Positions 16,710-24,682 of a stretch of DNA of 64,000 nt are shown piece after piece. Source of the stretch: Bog-756 sp963738545 (GTDB taxonomy: Bacteria > Actinomycetota > Acidimicrobiia > Acidimicrobiales > RAAP-2); NCBI GenBank assembly GCA_963738545.1, contig CAVTXA010000007.1, positions 1,203,151-1,267,150 on the forward strand, in the 5' to 3' direction. The position numbers were made by a program, and so were the translations under genes. The notes beneath the pieces are model-generated. The model did no database searches and was not told the origin of the DNA. It saw only the letters and a program-made list of their open reading frames with translations. How positions within the stretch are numbered: position 1 is the first letter of the stretch; each line of letters starts with the position of its first letter.

Positions 16710-18359
16710 ATGACCTCGACATACGACGCCATCGTGGTGGGAGGTGGGCACAACGGTCTGGTCTCGGGTGCCTACCTGGCCCGGTCCGGAGCCCGCACCG
16801 TGGTGCTCGAGGGACGCCACAAGACCGGGGGGGCGGCCACCACCGAGTCGCCGTGGCCCGACGCCCCCGAGCTCAAGGTGACCCGGCTGTCGTATGTCAT
16901 GAGCCTCCTGCCCCCGACCATCATGCGCGACCTCGAACTCGAGCGGTGGGGGTACAAGGTCTATCCCATGGGCCCCTACTACCAGGCCTTCCCCGAGGGG
17001 GGCTCCATCAAGATCTTCGCTGACGACGCCAAGCGGAATTACGAGGAGATCGCCAAATGGTCCAAGAAGGACGCCGAGGCCATGCCCAAGTGGGACGCCT
17101 GGATCGCCGGACTGGCCGACGTACTCGGCCCCCTGCTCCTCACCGTCCCCCCGGCCATCGGCTCCCGCAAGCCCGGGGACCTCTACGACACCCTCCGGTT
17201 GGCCTGGCAGCACAAGGGCCTCGACGTGCGCACCATCGCCGACGTCACCCGGCTCATGACCATGAGCATCGCCGACCTCCTCGACGACTGGTTCGAGTCC
17301 TGGCAGGTCAAGGCCCCCATCGCCGTGAACGGGGTCATCGGCACCTGGGCCGGACCCTGCGAGCCGGGCACGGCCTACGTCATGGCCCACCACTCCATCG
17401 GGGACATCGGTGACGGGCACCTCGGGAACTGGGGGTTCCCCGAAGGAGGCATGGGAGCGGTGGCCGACGCCATCGAGCGCTCGGCCCGCAACCTCGGGGC
17501 CGAGATCCGCACCGAGGCCCGGGTGGCCCGCACCATCGTGTCCAACGGCCGGGTCCGCGGGGTGGTGCTCGAGAGCGGCGAGGAGATCCTGGCCCCGGTG
17601 GTGGTCACCACCCTCCATCCCCAGACGGCTTTCCTCGACCACATCAGCGCCACCGAACTGCCCGCCGACTTCGTGGAGGACATCGAACGCTGGAAGACCC
17701 GCAGCGGGGTGGTCAAGATCAACCTGGCCCTCTCGGAACTGCCCAACTTCACTGCCGATCCCGGGACCGAGCTGGCCGAGCACCACACCGGATCGGTGGA
17801 GATGGCACCGTCGATCGAGTACATGGAGCGGGCCTTCCAGGATGCTCGTGAGGGCCGAGGCGCCGAGCGGCCCTTCAGCGACGGGGTCATCCCCACCGCG
17901 TTCGACAAGACGCTGTGCCCCGACGGTACCCACATCATGTCCCTGTTCACCCAGTGGGTACCCAAGGAGTGGAGCGAGACCCCCCACACCGAGGACCTCG
18001 AGGCCTACGCCGACCGGATGATCGACTGCTACGACGAGGTGGCCCCCAACTTCCGGGCGTCCATCCTCCACCGCGACGTGGTCGGGCCCTACGAGATGGA
18101 GCACGAGTACGGCCTCATCGGAGGCAACATCTTCCACGGTGAGCTCTCCCTCGAGCAGCTCTTCCACATGCGTCCGGCGCCCGGCTACGCCGACTACCGG
18201 ACGCCCATCAAGGGCCTCTACAACGGGGGCTCGGGCACCCACGCCGGTGGAGGGGTGTGCGGCATCCCGGGCTGGCAGGCGGCCAAGGCCGTCCTGGCCG
18301 ACCAGAAGGCCGAGCGGGGTCTGGCTGGCCGCGTGCGGGCCCGCACCACCCGGGGGTGA
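16710..18359 (+). CDS. FAD-dependent amine oxidase/phytoene-desaturase-fold oxidoreductase
   Basis: Flavoprotein of 549 residues in the CrtI/PYROXD2-like group. The dinucleotide-binding motif VVGGGHNGLVSGAYLARSG is at the N-terminus with LEGRHKTGGAA after it. The C-terminal FAD motif contains YNGGSGTHAGGGVCGIPG. There are no carotenoid genes nearby, so carotenoid desaturation is unlikely. In this cluster an amine or acyl oxidation fits better, but that is context only. The next gene begins in its stop codon (GTGA), so they are co-translated. Confidence 0.85.
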   Translation: MTSTYDAIVVGGGHNGLVSGAYLARSGARTVVLEGRHKTGGAATTESPWPDAPELKVTRLSYVMSLLPPTIMRDLELERWGYKVYPMGPYYQAFPEGGSIKIFADDAKRNYEEIAKWSKKDAEAMPKWDAWIAGLADVLGPLLLTVPPAIGSRKPGDLYDTLRLAWQHKGLDVRTIADVTRLMTMSIADLLDDWFESWQVKAPIAVNGVIGTWAGPCEPGTAYVMAHHSIGDIGDGHLGNWGFPEGGMGAVADAIERSARNLGAEIRTEARVARTIVSNGRVRGVVLESGEEILAPVVVTTLHPQTAFLDHISATELPADFVEDIERWKTRSGVVKINLALSELPNFTADPGTELAEHHTGSVEMAPSIEYMERAFQDAREGRGAERPFSDGVIPTAFDKTLCPDGTHIMSLFTQWVPKEWSETPHTEDLEAYADRMIDCYDEVAPNFRASILHRDVVGPYEMEHEYGLIGGNIFHGELSLEQLFHMRPAPGYADYRTPIKGLYNGGSGTHAGGGVCGIPGWQAAKAVLADQKAERGLAGRVRARTTRG

Positions 18360-20497
18360 ACGAGGGGGTGTCCGCCCCGGCATCGGGCAGACTCGTGGGC
18401 ATGGACGGTGCGGTGCGGGCCATGTTGGAGCCGCGTCGGGTGGCCGTGGTGGGGGCTAGCGGCACACCGGGCAGCTTCGGGCACCGTCTGGCCGGCGAGG
18501 TGGCCGGCAGTGACAAGGAGCTCGACCTCCACCTGGTGAACCCGCGTTACGACACCCTGATGGGCCGACCGTGCCTGGGGTCCCTGGAGGAGATCGAGGG
18601 GCCCGTGGACCTGGTGCTGCTGGGTGTACCGGACCACGCCGTCGAGGAGCAGCTGGCCCGGGCCACCCGCCGCGGCGATCGCGCCGCGGTCATCTACGGG
18701 AGCCTGTTCGGTGCCGACGGCGGCCCGGACCTGCGGGACCGGGTGGCCGGCCTGGCCCGGGAGGCGGGCATGGCCGTCTGCGGCGGCGGCTGCATGGGCT
18801 TCGTCAACGTGGCCGACGGCGTCCGGGCCATCGGCTACGTGGAGCGGTCCCCACTGCCGGCGGGCCCGGTGGCGTTCATCACCCACTCCGGTTCGGTGTT
18901 CTCGGCCATCCTCCGGACCCGGCGACACCTGGGCTTCACCCTCGTGGTCTCGGCCGGCCAGGAGTTGGTGACCACGGCCGCCTCCTACCTCGACTACGCC
19001 CTCGACCTCCCCGGGACCCGCGTGGTGGGCCTGCTGTTGGAGACACTGCGGGAGCCCGACCTGCTCCAGGCCGCGCTGCGGCGCGCCGCCGACCAGGAGG
19101 TGGCCGTGGTGGCGCTGACCGTGGGATCGTCGGTGGCCGGTCAGGCGATGGTCGCCGCCCACTCCGGTGCGCTGGCCGGGGCCGATGGGGCCTGGGAGGC
19201 GCTGTTCGAGGCCCACGGAGTCATCCGGGTGTCCGACCTCGACGAGATGGGCGACACTCTCGAGCTCTTCGCCGCCGGACGCCGCGCGGCGGCGTCGGGA
19301 CGGCCCGGGGCCGGCATCGCCACCGTCCACGACTCCGGGGCCGAACGCGCCCTGGTGGTCGACGTGGCCGATGCGGTGGGTGTCCCGTTCGCGTCCATCG
19401 GGCCCGACACCGAGCGCCACCTGGCCGGGCTGCTCGACCCGGGGCTGGTCCCCGGCAACCCCCTGGACGTCTGGGGCACCGGATCCGACACCGAAGGACT
19501 CTTCCGCGACTGTCTCACCACGCTGGCCACGGACCCCTCGGTGATGGCGGTGGCGCTGGCCGTGGACCTCGTCGAGGAGTACGACGGGGACGAGTCCTAT
19601 CCCCGTGCCGTGTTGGCCGCGGCGGCCGCCACGGACAAGCCGGTGGCCGTGCTGTCCAATCTGGGCAGTGCCGTCGACGGGGTGACGGCCTCCCGGATCC
19701 GGGCCGGTGGTGTCCCCGTTCTCGAGGGGACCCGGACCGGCCTCGCCGCCCTCGGCCACCTCCTCCGGTTCGGGGCCGCCGACCGGAGCATCGCCGGCCC
19801 GGCCTCGGTGTACGTGGACCGGTCCCGACAGGGGCGTTGGCGGGAACGGCTCCAGGGCCCGCCCCTCGGCGGTGCGGAGTCCCTGGCCCTGGTGGCCGAG
19901 TACGGGATCCCGGTGGTGCCGTCCCGCGCGGTGGCCTCGGTGGCCGAGGCCGTGGCGGCGGCCGAGGCCCTGGGCTATCCGGTGGTGGTGAAGACCGACG
20001 AGCCGTCCATCGCCCACAAGTCCGACGCCGGTGGCGTCCTCCTCGGGATCGGTGACGCCACCGCGGTGGCTGCGGCCTACGAGGACCTGGCCCGACGTCT
20101 CGGCCCCCAGGTGCTGGTGGCCGCCACCGCGCCTGAAGGTGTCGAGCTGGCCCTGGGCCTGGTCCGGGATCCCCATCTCGGACCGCTCGTCGTCGTGGGG
20201 GCGGGAGGCGTGCTGGTGGAACTGTTGACCGACCGTGTCGTGCGGCTGCCTCCGCTCGACGAGGAGGGAGCCCGGACCAGCGTCGGACAGCTCAAGGTCT
20301 CGGCCCTCCTCGACGGGGTGAGGGGTTGGCCGCCGGCCGATCGGGACGCCGTCACCTCAGCGGTGATGGCGCTCGGCCGGATCGCCGTGGAGCTGGGCGA
20401 CTCGCTCGACGCCCTCGACGTGAATCCCCTGCGATGCGCATCCGGCGGGTGCTGGGCCCTCGACGCCCTGGTCGAGGCCCGCCTCGAACGCCCTTGA
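18356..20497 (+). CDS. ADP-forming acyl-CoA synthetase (acetate-CoA ligase type)
   Basis: Single-chain NDP-forming acyl-CoA synthetase of about 713 residues. The CoA-binding domain begins RRVAVVGASGTPGSFG. Succinyl-CoA-ligase-like domains follow, with AAHSGALAG holding the likely phospho-His. An ATP-grasp domain at the C-terminus contains YPVVVKTDEPSIAHKSDAGG. It would activate a carboxylic acid to its CoA thioester at the cost of ATP to ADP. GTG 18356 overlaps the upstream stop as GTGA; ATG 18401 also gives a complete domain. The acid may be the end product of the amine route. Confidence 0.87.
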   Translation: MNEGVSAPASGRLVGMDGAVRAMLEPRRVAVVGASGTPGSFGHRLAGEVAGSDKELDLHLVNPRYDTLMGRPCLGSLEEIEGPVDLVLLGVPDHAVEEQLARATRRGDRAAVIYGSLFGADGGPDLRDRVAGLAREAGMAVCGGGCMGFVNVADGVRAIGYVERSPLPAGPVAFITHSGSVFSAILRTRRHLGFTLVVSAGQELVTTAASYLDYALDLPGTRVVGLLLETLREPDLLQAALRRAADQEVAVVALTVGSSVAGQAMVAAHSGALAGADGAWEALFEAHGVIRVSDLDEMGDTLELFAAGRRAAASGRPGAGIATVHDSGAERALVVDVADAVGVPFASIGPDTERHLAGLLDPGLVPGNPLDVWGTGSDTEGLFRDCLTTLATDPSVMAVALAVDLVEEYDGDESYPRAVLAAAAATDKPVAVLSNLGSAVDGVTASRIRAGGVPVLEGTRTGLAALGHLLRFGAADRSIAGPASVYVDRSRQGRWRERLQGPPLGGAESLALVAEYGIPVVPSRAVASVAEAVAAAEALGYPVVVKTDEPSIAHKSDAGGVLLGIGDATAVAAAYEDLARRLGPQVLVAATAPEGVELALGLVRDPHLGPLVVVGAGGVLVELLTDRVVRLPPLDEEGARTSVGQLKVSALLDGVRGWPPADRDAVTSAVMALGRIAVELGDSLDALDVNPLRCASGGCWALDALVEARLERP

Positions 20498-20499
20498 CC

Positions 20500-20511
20500 C
20501 CGTGATCACGG
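20500..20511. terminator. Palindrome between convergent genes
   Basis: CCGTGATCACGG is a perfect 12-base palindrome in the 14-base gap between the synthetase and cupin stop codons. It may work as a short bidirectional hairpin. There is no T tract. Confidence 0.25.
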
Positions 20512-20871
20512 TCAGAAGATGACGTAGACCTTGCGCAGCGTCTCGGCGATCTCCCAGGTGCCCGTCCAGCCCTTGGGGAACACGGCGGTGTCGCCGGCGG
20601 CCAGCTCGACCGGCGCCCCGCCGTCGACCGTCACCGTCATCCGTCCCGCCACCACCTGGATGAACTCGTGGGTCTCGAGCAGCCAGCGGGACGGACCCGG
20701 GGTGCACTCCCAGATGCCCACCTCCTGGTCCCCCTCACCGGTCCACAGGGTCATGCCCGACGTGGTCATGGCCTGGCCGGTGGCCTCCTTCAGCGCACCC
20801 CAGTCCTCGAGGTCGCCGACCTGGTCGGCGGCGTGGATGAACGGCGTGAGGGGCGTGGTGGTGTCGGTCAT
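20512..20871 (-). CDS. Cupin-3 (DUF861) family protein
   Basis: Small cupin of 119 residues. Its second half, ETHEFIQVVAGRMTVTVDGG then DTAVFPKGWTGTWEI, is the cupin-3 pattern seen in ureidoglycine-aminohydrolase-like and related small proteins. ATG 20871 overlaps the stop of the FAD oxidoreductase (ATGA), so the pair is co-translated. Members often sit beside DadA-type FAD enzymes. The function in this setting is unknown. Confidence 0.82.
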   Translation of the reverse strand: MTDTTTPLTPFIHAADQVGDLEDWGALKEATGQAMTTSGMTLWTGEGDQEVGIWECTPGPSRWLLETHEFIQVVAGRMTVTVDGGAPVELAAGDTAVFPKGWTGTWEIAETLRKVYVIF

Positions 20872-22085
20872 GGTGTCGTGGTCCTTTCGGGGAACGGTAG
20901 GGCGATGGGATCGGGATCGAGCCGGCTGTGGCCGTACTCGTCGAAGCGGTCGAGACCGAGGAAGGTGGCGTCCACCACCTCGGTGGTACCGGTGAGAGCC
21001 AGATCGGCGGCGGCCCGGGAGACACCGGGTCCCCACATCATCCCGTGGCCACCGGCCGAGGCGACCACGGTGCCGGCCAGGGGGCCGTCCCGCCCGAGGA
21101 CCGGTCCCAGGATGGGCAGATGATCGGGCGTGTAGTCGATGGTGGCCGCCCACACCCGCCGCAGTCCGAGCGGTCGCGTGGCCGGGACCAGTTCGGCCAG
21201 GCGCTGGCGCATGGTCTCGAGGTACATCCAGTCAATCTCGGTGGCCTCCCCGGGCGGCTCGTCGGGATTGCTCATGCCGAAGAGCAGGCCGCCCTCCTCG
21301 GGGCGCCAGTAGAGGCCGGCGCTGACGTCGAAGACCATGGGCAGGCGGGCCGGGTCGAGTTCGGGTGACGGCTGGGTGACGGCCACCTGGTGACGCACCC
21401 CCCCGGCGGGGATGCGGGTGCCGGCCAGCACGCCGACCGACCCCAGTTGGGGACCACCGGTCAGGACCACCGTGCTCGTCGCCACCGTCCCCCGGTCGGT
21501 CGCCACGCCGACCACCCGCTCGCCGGCCGTGACCAGGCCGGAAAAGGAGACCCGCTCGTGCACCTCCACCCCGGACGTGGCCAGCGCCACCGAGTAGGCC
21601 AGCACGTTGCGGGGAGGATGGAGATAGCCGTCATCGTCGAGGAAGGTGCCCCCCAGGGTCGAGCCCCGCGCCAACGTGGGGTTGAGAGCCTCGGCCTCGT
21701 CCGGCTCGACCCACCGCACAGGCTGGCCCAGCGACTGCTGCATCGCCAGCCGTTGGCGGGCCGCCACGATGTCGTCGTCGGTGAAGCACGGCAGGTAGTA
21801 GCCCTGGCAGACGAAGCCCGAATCGATGCCCAGCTCCTCTGGTTGCGACCGGTAGAAGCGCTTGGACCACTCGGCCAGGCGCACCGCCGTGGGTGTGCCC
21901 CCCTGACTCCGGACGATCCCGGCAGCCCGGCTGGACGCCCCCTGTCCGAGCGTCGAGGCTTCGACCAGCACCACACGCCCGAGCCCGCTGCGCTTGAGGA
22001 AGTAGGCACACCACGCCCCCACGGTTCCCCCGCCCACCACTACGGCATCAGCGGTGGTGCCGTCCAGGAGTCGACCGCTTTCCAC
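20868..22085 (-). CDS. FAD-dependent oxidoreductase (DadA/sarcosine-oxidase type)
   Basis: D-amino-acid-oxidase-fold flavoprotein of about 405 residues. The FAD motif ADAVVVGGGTVGAWCAYFL is close to the N-terminus, followed by GQGASSRAAGIVRSQGG. The C-terminal part has YTPDHLPILGPV and AGGHGMMWGPG, as in glycine/sarcosine oxidases. Oxidation of a secondary or tertiary amine would release formaldehyde or an imine. The frame stays open to TTG 22121 inside operator site 5; GTG 22085 is the first likely start outside it, with no clear ribosome site, so the start is uncertain. Confidence 0.84.
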   Translation of the reverse strand: MESGRLLDGTTADAVVVGGGTVGAWCAYFLKRSGLGRVVLVEASTLGQGASSRAAGIVRSQGGTPTAVRLAEWSKRFYRSQPEELGIDSGFVCQGYYLPCFTDDDIVAARQRLAMQQSLGQPVRWVEPDEAEALNPTLARGSTLGGTFLDDDGYLHPPRNVLAYSVALATSGVEVHERVSFSGLVTAGERVVGVATDRGTVATSTVVLTGGPQLGSVGVLAGTRIPAGGVRHQVAVTQPSPELDPARLPMVFDVSAGLYWRPEEGGLLFGMSNPDEPPGEATEIDWMYLETMRQRLAELVPATRPLGLRRVWAATIDYTPDHLPILGPVLGRDGPLAGTVVASAGGHGMMWGPGVSRAAADLALTGTTEVVDATFLGLDRFDEYGHSRLDPDPIALPFPERTTTP

Positions 22086-22103
22086 GACCCTGACGCTGGC
22101 ATA

Positions 22104-22119
22104 AACTGAACCGTCAGTC
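22104..22119. promoter_or_regulatory. Operator site 5 of the TetR regulon
   Basis: AACTGAACCGTCAGTC lies 19 bases before the acyl-CoA dehydrogenase ATG and 18 bases before the divergent FAD-enzyme start. TAAACT at 22102-22107 overlaps it as a possible -10 box. Confidence 0.78.
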
Positions 22120-22138
22120 AAGGCCAGGAGGCACCCCC

Positions 22139-23305
22139 ATGTACAACCTCACGCCCGAGGATCTCGAGATCCAGGCGCGGGCCGGATCGTTCGTCGACGA
22201 ACTCATCCCCTACGAGGAGGAGGCCGAGGCCAACGACGGGGAGCTGCCCACCGCGGTGGCCGAGACGTTCCAGGCGCGGGTACTCGAACTCGGCCTCCAC
22301 GCCACCAACATGCCCAAGGAGTACGGGGGCGGCGGCTACTCGATGCTCCAGCAGGTGTTGGTGCAAGAGCAGGCCGGACGGGCCACCAACGCCCTCGGGT
22401 GGATCCTCGGCACCCCCCCGTCCTGGTTCCCGCCCGTGGCTACCCCTGAGCAGATCGAACGGTACGTGATCCCCGGGATCGAGGCCGAGAAGGAGGAGTG
22501 CTACGCCATCACCGAGGAGGGGGCCGGCTCCGATGTCGACGCCATCGTGGCCACGGCCCGGCGCGACGGTGACGACTACGTCCTCGACGGGGTCAAGTGG
22601 CACGTCACCTCCTACAACCACAGTGCCTACGCCTTCTTCCAGGCCAAGTTGGTCGGGGGGGACCACGACGGTGAGCACGCCATGTTCATCGTGGACCTTC
22701 CCGCCGAGGGCGTCCGGGTCGTACGCGACCCGGCGTACACCCACACCATCAGTCACCACCACCCCATCGTGGCCTTCGAGTCGGTACGGGTACCGGCCAC
22801 CCAGATGGTCGGGCGTGAGGGCGACGGCATGGGCTTCGCCTATGAGTGGTTCCGGTTCGAGCGGATCATGGTGGCCTCGCGCTGTCTGGGCGGGGCAGCC
22901 CGGCTCATCGACGAGACCACGGCGTTCGCCAAGGAGCGGATCGTCAACGGTGGTCCCATCGCCGACTTCGGCGCCGTGCAGATCATGCTGGCCGACTGCC
23001 TGACTGAGCTGTTCGCCGCCCGGGCCCTGGTCTACGAGACGGCCCGGGGCATCGACTGCGACGCCGACCTCAAGGTCCAGCACACCCAGTGCTCCATGGC
23101 CAAGCTCTACTCGTCGGAGATGGCCAACCGGGTGGCCGACCGTTGCGTCCAGATCTTCGGCGGACGGGGCTACATGCGGGAGAACGTGGCCGAGCGGTTC
23201 TTCCGTGAGCTCCGGGTGGAGCGCATCTGGGAGGGCACCAGTGAGGTGCAGCGGTCGATCATCGCCGCCCAGATGGTCAAGCGCGGACCGCGCGCCTTCG
23301 TCTGA
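22139..23305 (+). CDS. Acyl-CoA dehydrogenase family protein
   Basis: FAD-dependent acyl-CoA dehydrogenase of 388 residues. The flavin-contact segment is AITEEGAGSDVDAI, the C-terminal FAD region is QIFGGRGYMRE, and the catalytic Glu is E365 in RIWEGTSEVQR. AGGAGG precedes ATG 22139. It introduces a double bond next to a CoA thioester, consistent with the synthetase upstream and the MaoC protein downstream. Crotonobetainyl-CoA reductase (CaiA) belongs to the same family, so a betaine-CoA substrate is possible but not shown. Confidence 0.88.
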   Translation: MYNLTPEDLEIQARAGSFVDELIPYEEEAEANDGELPTAVAETFQARVLELGLHATNMPKEYGGGGYSMLQQVLVQEQAGRATNALGWILGTPPSWFPPVATPEQIERYVIPGIEAEKEECYAITEEGAGSDVDAIVATARRDGDDYVLDGVKWHVTSYNHSAYAFFQAKLVGGDHDGEHAMFIVDLPAEGVRVVRDPAYTHTISHHHPIVAFESVRVPATQMVGREGDGMGFAYEWFRFERIMVASRCLGGAARLIDETTAFAKERIVNGGPIADFGAVQIMLADCLTELFAARALVYETARGIDCDADLKVQHTQCSMAKLYSSEMANRVADRCVQIFGGRGYMRENVAERFFRELRVERIWEGTSEVQRSIIAAQMVKRGPRAFV

Positions 23306-23357
23306 CGGTGGGCGGCGCCACGGGCCCCGCTCCACCCGCGCCGTGCGCCGTCCGGTA

Positions 23358-24551
23358 TCAGCCGGCCGAGACCGGCGTGCCCGTGTTGCGTACCGGCTGG
23401 CCCAGGTAGCCCCTCGCCACCATGGTCACGAACTGGTAGACGGCGTCCTCCTCGCCGGCCATGGGCCCGGGCCGGGCGTGGGGCGAGGAGAGTCCCCGCT
23501 GCACCGAGGCGCAGGCGTTCCAGTCCTGCTGGTTGGTGATGTCCCAGAAGTTCATGGCGTAGGAGGGGTCGAAGCCGGGCCGGGCGATCGATTCGGGGGA
23601 GAAGGCCCAGGTGCACTCGATGCGGGTGGAGTCGGCCGCCAGCGGGGTCAGTCGGTGGGTCATCACGTAGTCGGGGTGGAGGCTGATCAGGATGTTGGGG
23701 AAGACGTTGACGTAGATGACCTCGCGCCGGGCCCGATCCGACAGGCCGGGGAGCGCCACACCGTGGCTGACGCCGTCGAGCGACATGGTGTCCATGCCCT
23801 CGCGGAGGTCCATCGTCCCACCCACCCAACCACCGGGCAGGTGGTAGTTGTCCCCGCTCTTGGGTGGACTCACCTCGCACAGCTCGGGGTGGATCATCGG
23901 ACAGTGGTAACACTCGTGGTAATTCTCGGTGAGGATCTTCCAGTTGGCGGCCACGGTGTACTCGTGGGTGCCGGCCACCTGCAGGCGGGCCATGTCGTAG
24001 GGGGCGACCACGGCATCCAGGGTGCCCAGCGAGTCCTCGAGCGGAGGGGCCTGGCCCGAACCGTCCACGAAGACCAGCCCGTGCCACTCGGCACAGGGCA
24101 GACCGACGAGTCCGTGCTGGTCCGGATCGAACCCGTCGAGGTCCTTGAACCCGGGGGCGGTCCACACCTCGCCTTCGAGGGTGTAGGACCACGAGTGGTA
24201 CGGGCAGATGACCCGTCCGTGGCTGGCCGAGACCCCGCAGGGCAGGAGCTCGTGACCCCGGTGGCTGCACACGTTGGCGAAGGCCCGGAGCACGCCGTCC
24301 TGCCCGCGGAGCAGGAGGACGCCGGCCGTACCCAGCGACTCGGCCCGCTGATCCCCCGGCGAAGCCACCGCCTCGCTGCGCCCCACGCACATCCAGCCGT
24401 CGTCGAAGAAGTGTCGCTGCTCCCAGGCGAAGACCTCCTCGCCCACGTAGGCGGCCCGGGGCAGCATGCGGCTGTGCCCGAACGGTCGCAGGGAGGCATC
24501 GAGCTCGGCACGGTCCAGGGGAGCCAGCTCGTCACGGGTTTGAATGACCAT
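23358..24551 (-). CDS. Rieske non-heme iron oxygenase, large subunit (quaternary-amine demethylase-like)
   Basis: Ring-hydroxylating-type oxygenase alpha subunit of 397 residues. The Rieske cluster ligands are C95, H97, C116 and H119. The mononuclear iron site is seen as ENYHECYHCPMIH with H216 and H221, and D343 as the third ligand. This arrangement is shared by glycine-betaine, stachydrine and carnitine monooxygenases, which cleave an N-methyl or N-alkyl group. ATG 24551 lies inside operator site 6 and has no ribosome site, so the transcript may be leaderless. No reductase gene is adjacent. It is divergent from the formaldehyde-disposal operon, which supports N-demethylation. Confidence 0.86.
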   Translation of the reverse strand: MVIQTRDELAPLDRAELDASLRPFGHSRMLPRAAYVGEEVFAWEQRHFFDDGWMCVGRSEAVASPGDQRAESLGTAGVLLLRGQDGVLRAFANVCSHRGHELLPCGVSASHGRVICPYHSWSYTLEGEVWTAPGFKDLDGFDPDQHGLVGLPCAEWHGLVFVDGSGQAPPLEDSLGTLDAVVAPYDMARLQVAGTHEYTVAANWKILTENYHECYHCPMIHPELCEVSPPKSGDNYHLPGGWVGGTMDLREGMDTMSLDGVSHGVALPGLSDRARREVIYVNVFPNILISLHPDYVMTHRLTPLAADSTRIECTWAFSPESIARPGFDPSYAMNFWDITNQQDWNACASVQRGLSSPHARPGPMAGEEDAVYQFVTMVARGYLGQPVRNTGTPVSAG

Positions 24552-24557
24552 ACAGTC
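24542..24557. promoter_or_regulatory. Operator site 6 of the TetR regulon (weaker match)
   Basis: GAATGACCATACAGTC matches site 1 at 13 of 16 positions. The match extends outward: read toward the Rieske gene, ATTGACTGTATGGTCATTCAA agrees with site 1 at 17 of 21 positions. It covers the Rieske start codon. Confidence 0.6.
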
Positions 24558-24682
24558 AATCCTATGATTCGCCCCGGGCCACGTCCAGCGGCCTCGTCGA
24601 AGCCATCGATGGGGTGGCCGGGGTGCGTGCCACACTGGTGCCCGGTCCGTCAAGGGTACGGGCCGGATAGGGAGTGGGGAAG

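Noticed and set aside
16710..18359. Carotenoid (phytoene) desaturase
   Set aside because: The fold is shared, but there are no other carotenoid genes, and the control site and partner genes point to the amine regulon.
16662..20176. Long open frames on the minus strand opposite the FAD and synthetase genes
   Set aside because: They are frame shadows of very GC-rich genes: no family motifs, Gly/Val/His-biased composition, and they lie exactly opposite well-identified proteins.
22085..22121. TTG 22121 as the start of the FAD oxidoreductase
   Set aside because: It would place the first codons within operator site 5 and lacks a ribosome site; GTG 22085 is kept, with low certainty.
23358..24551. 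Naming the Rieske gene gbcA, stc2 or cntA
   Set aside because: Motifs show the group but not the substrate; no reductase partner or substrate-specific neighbour allows a choice.
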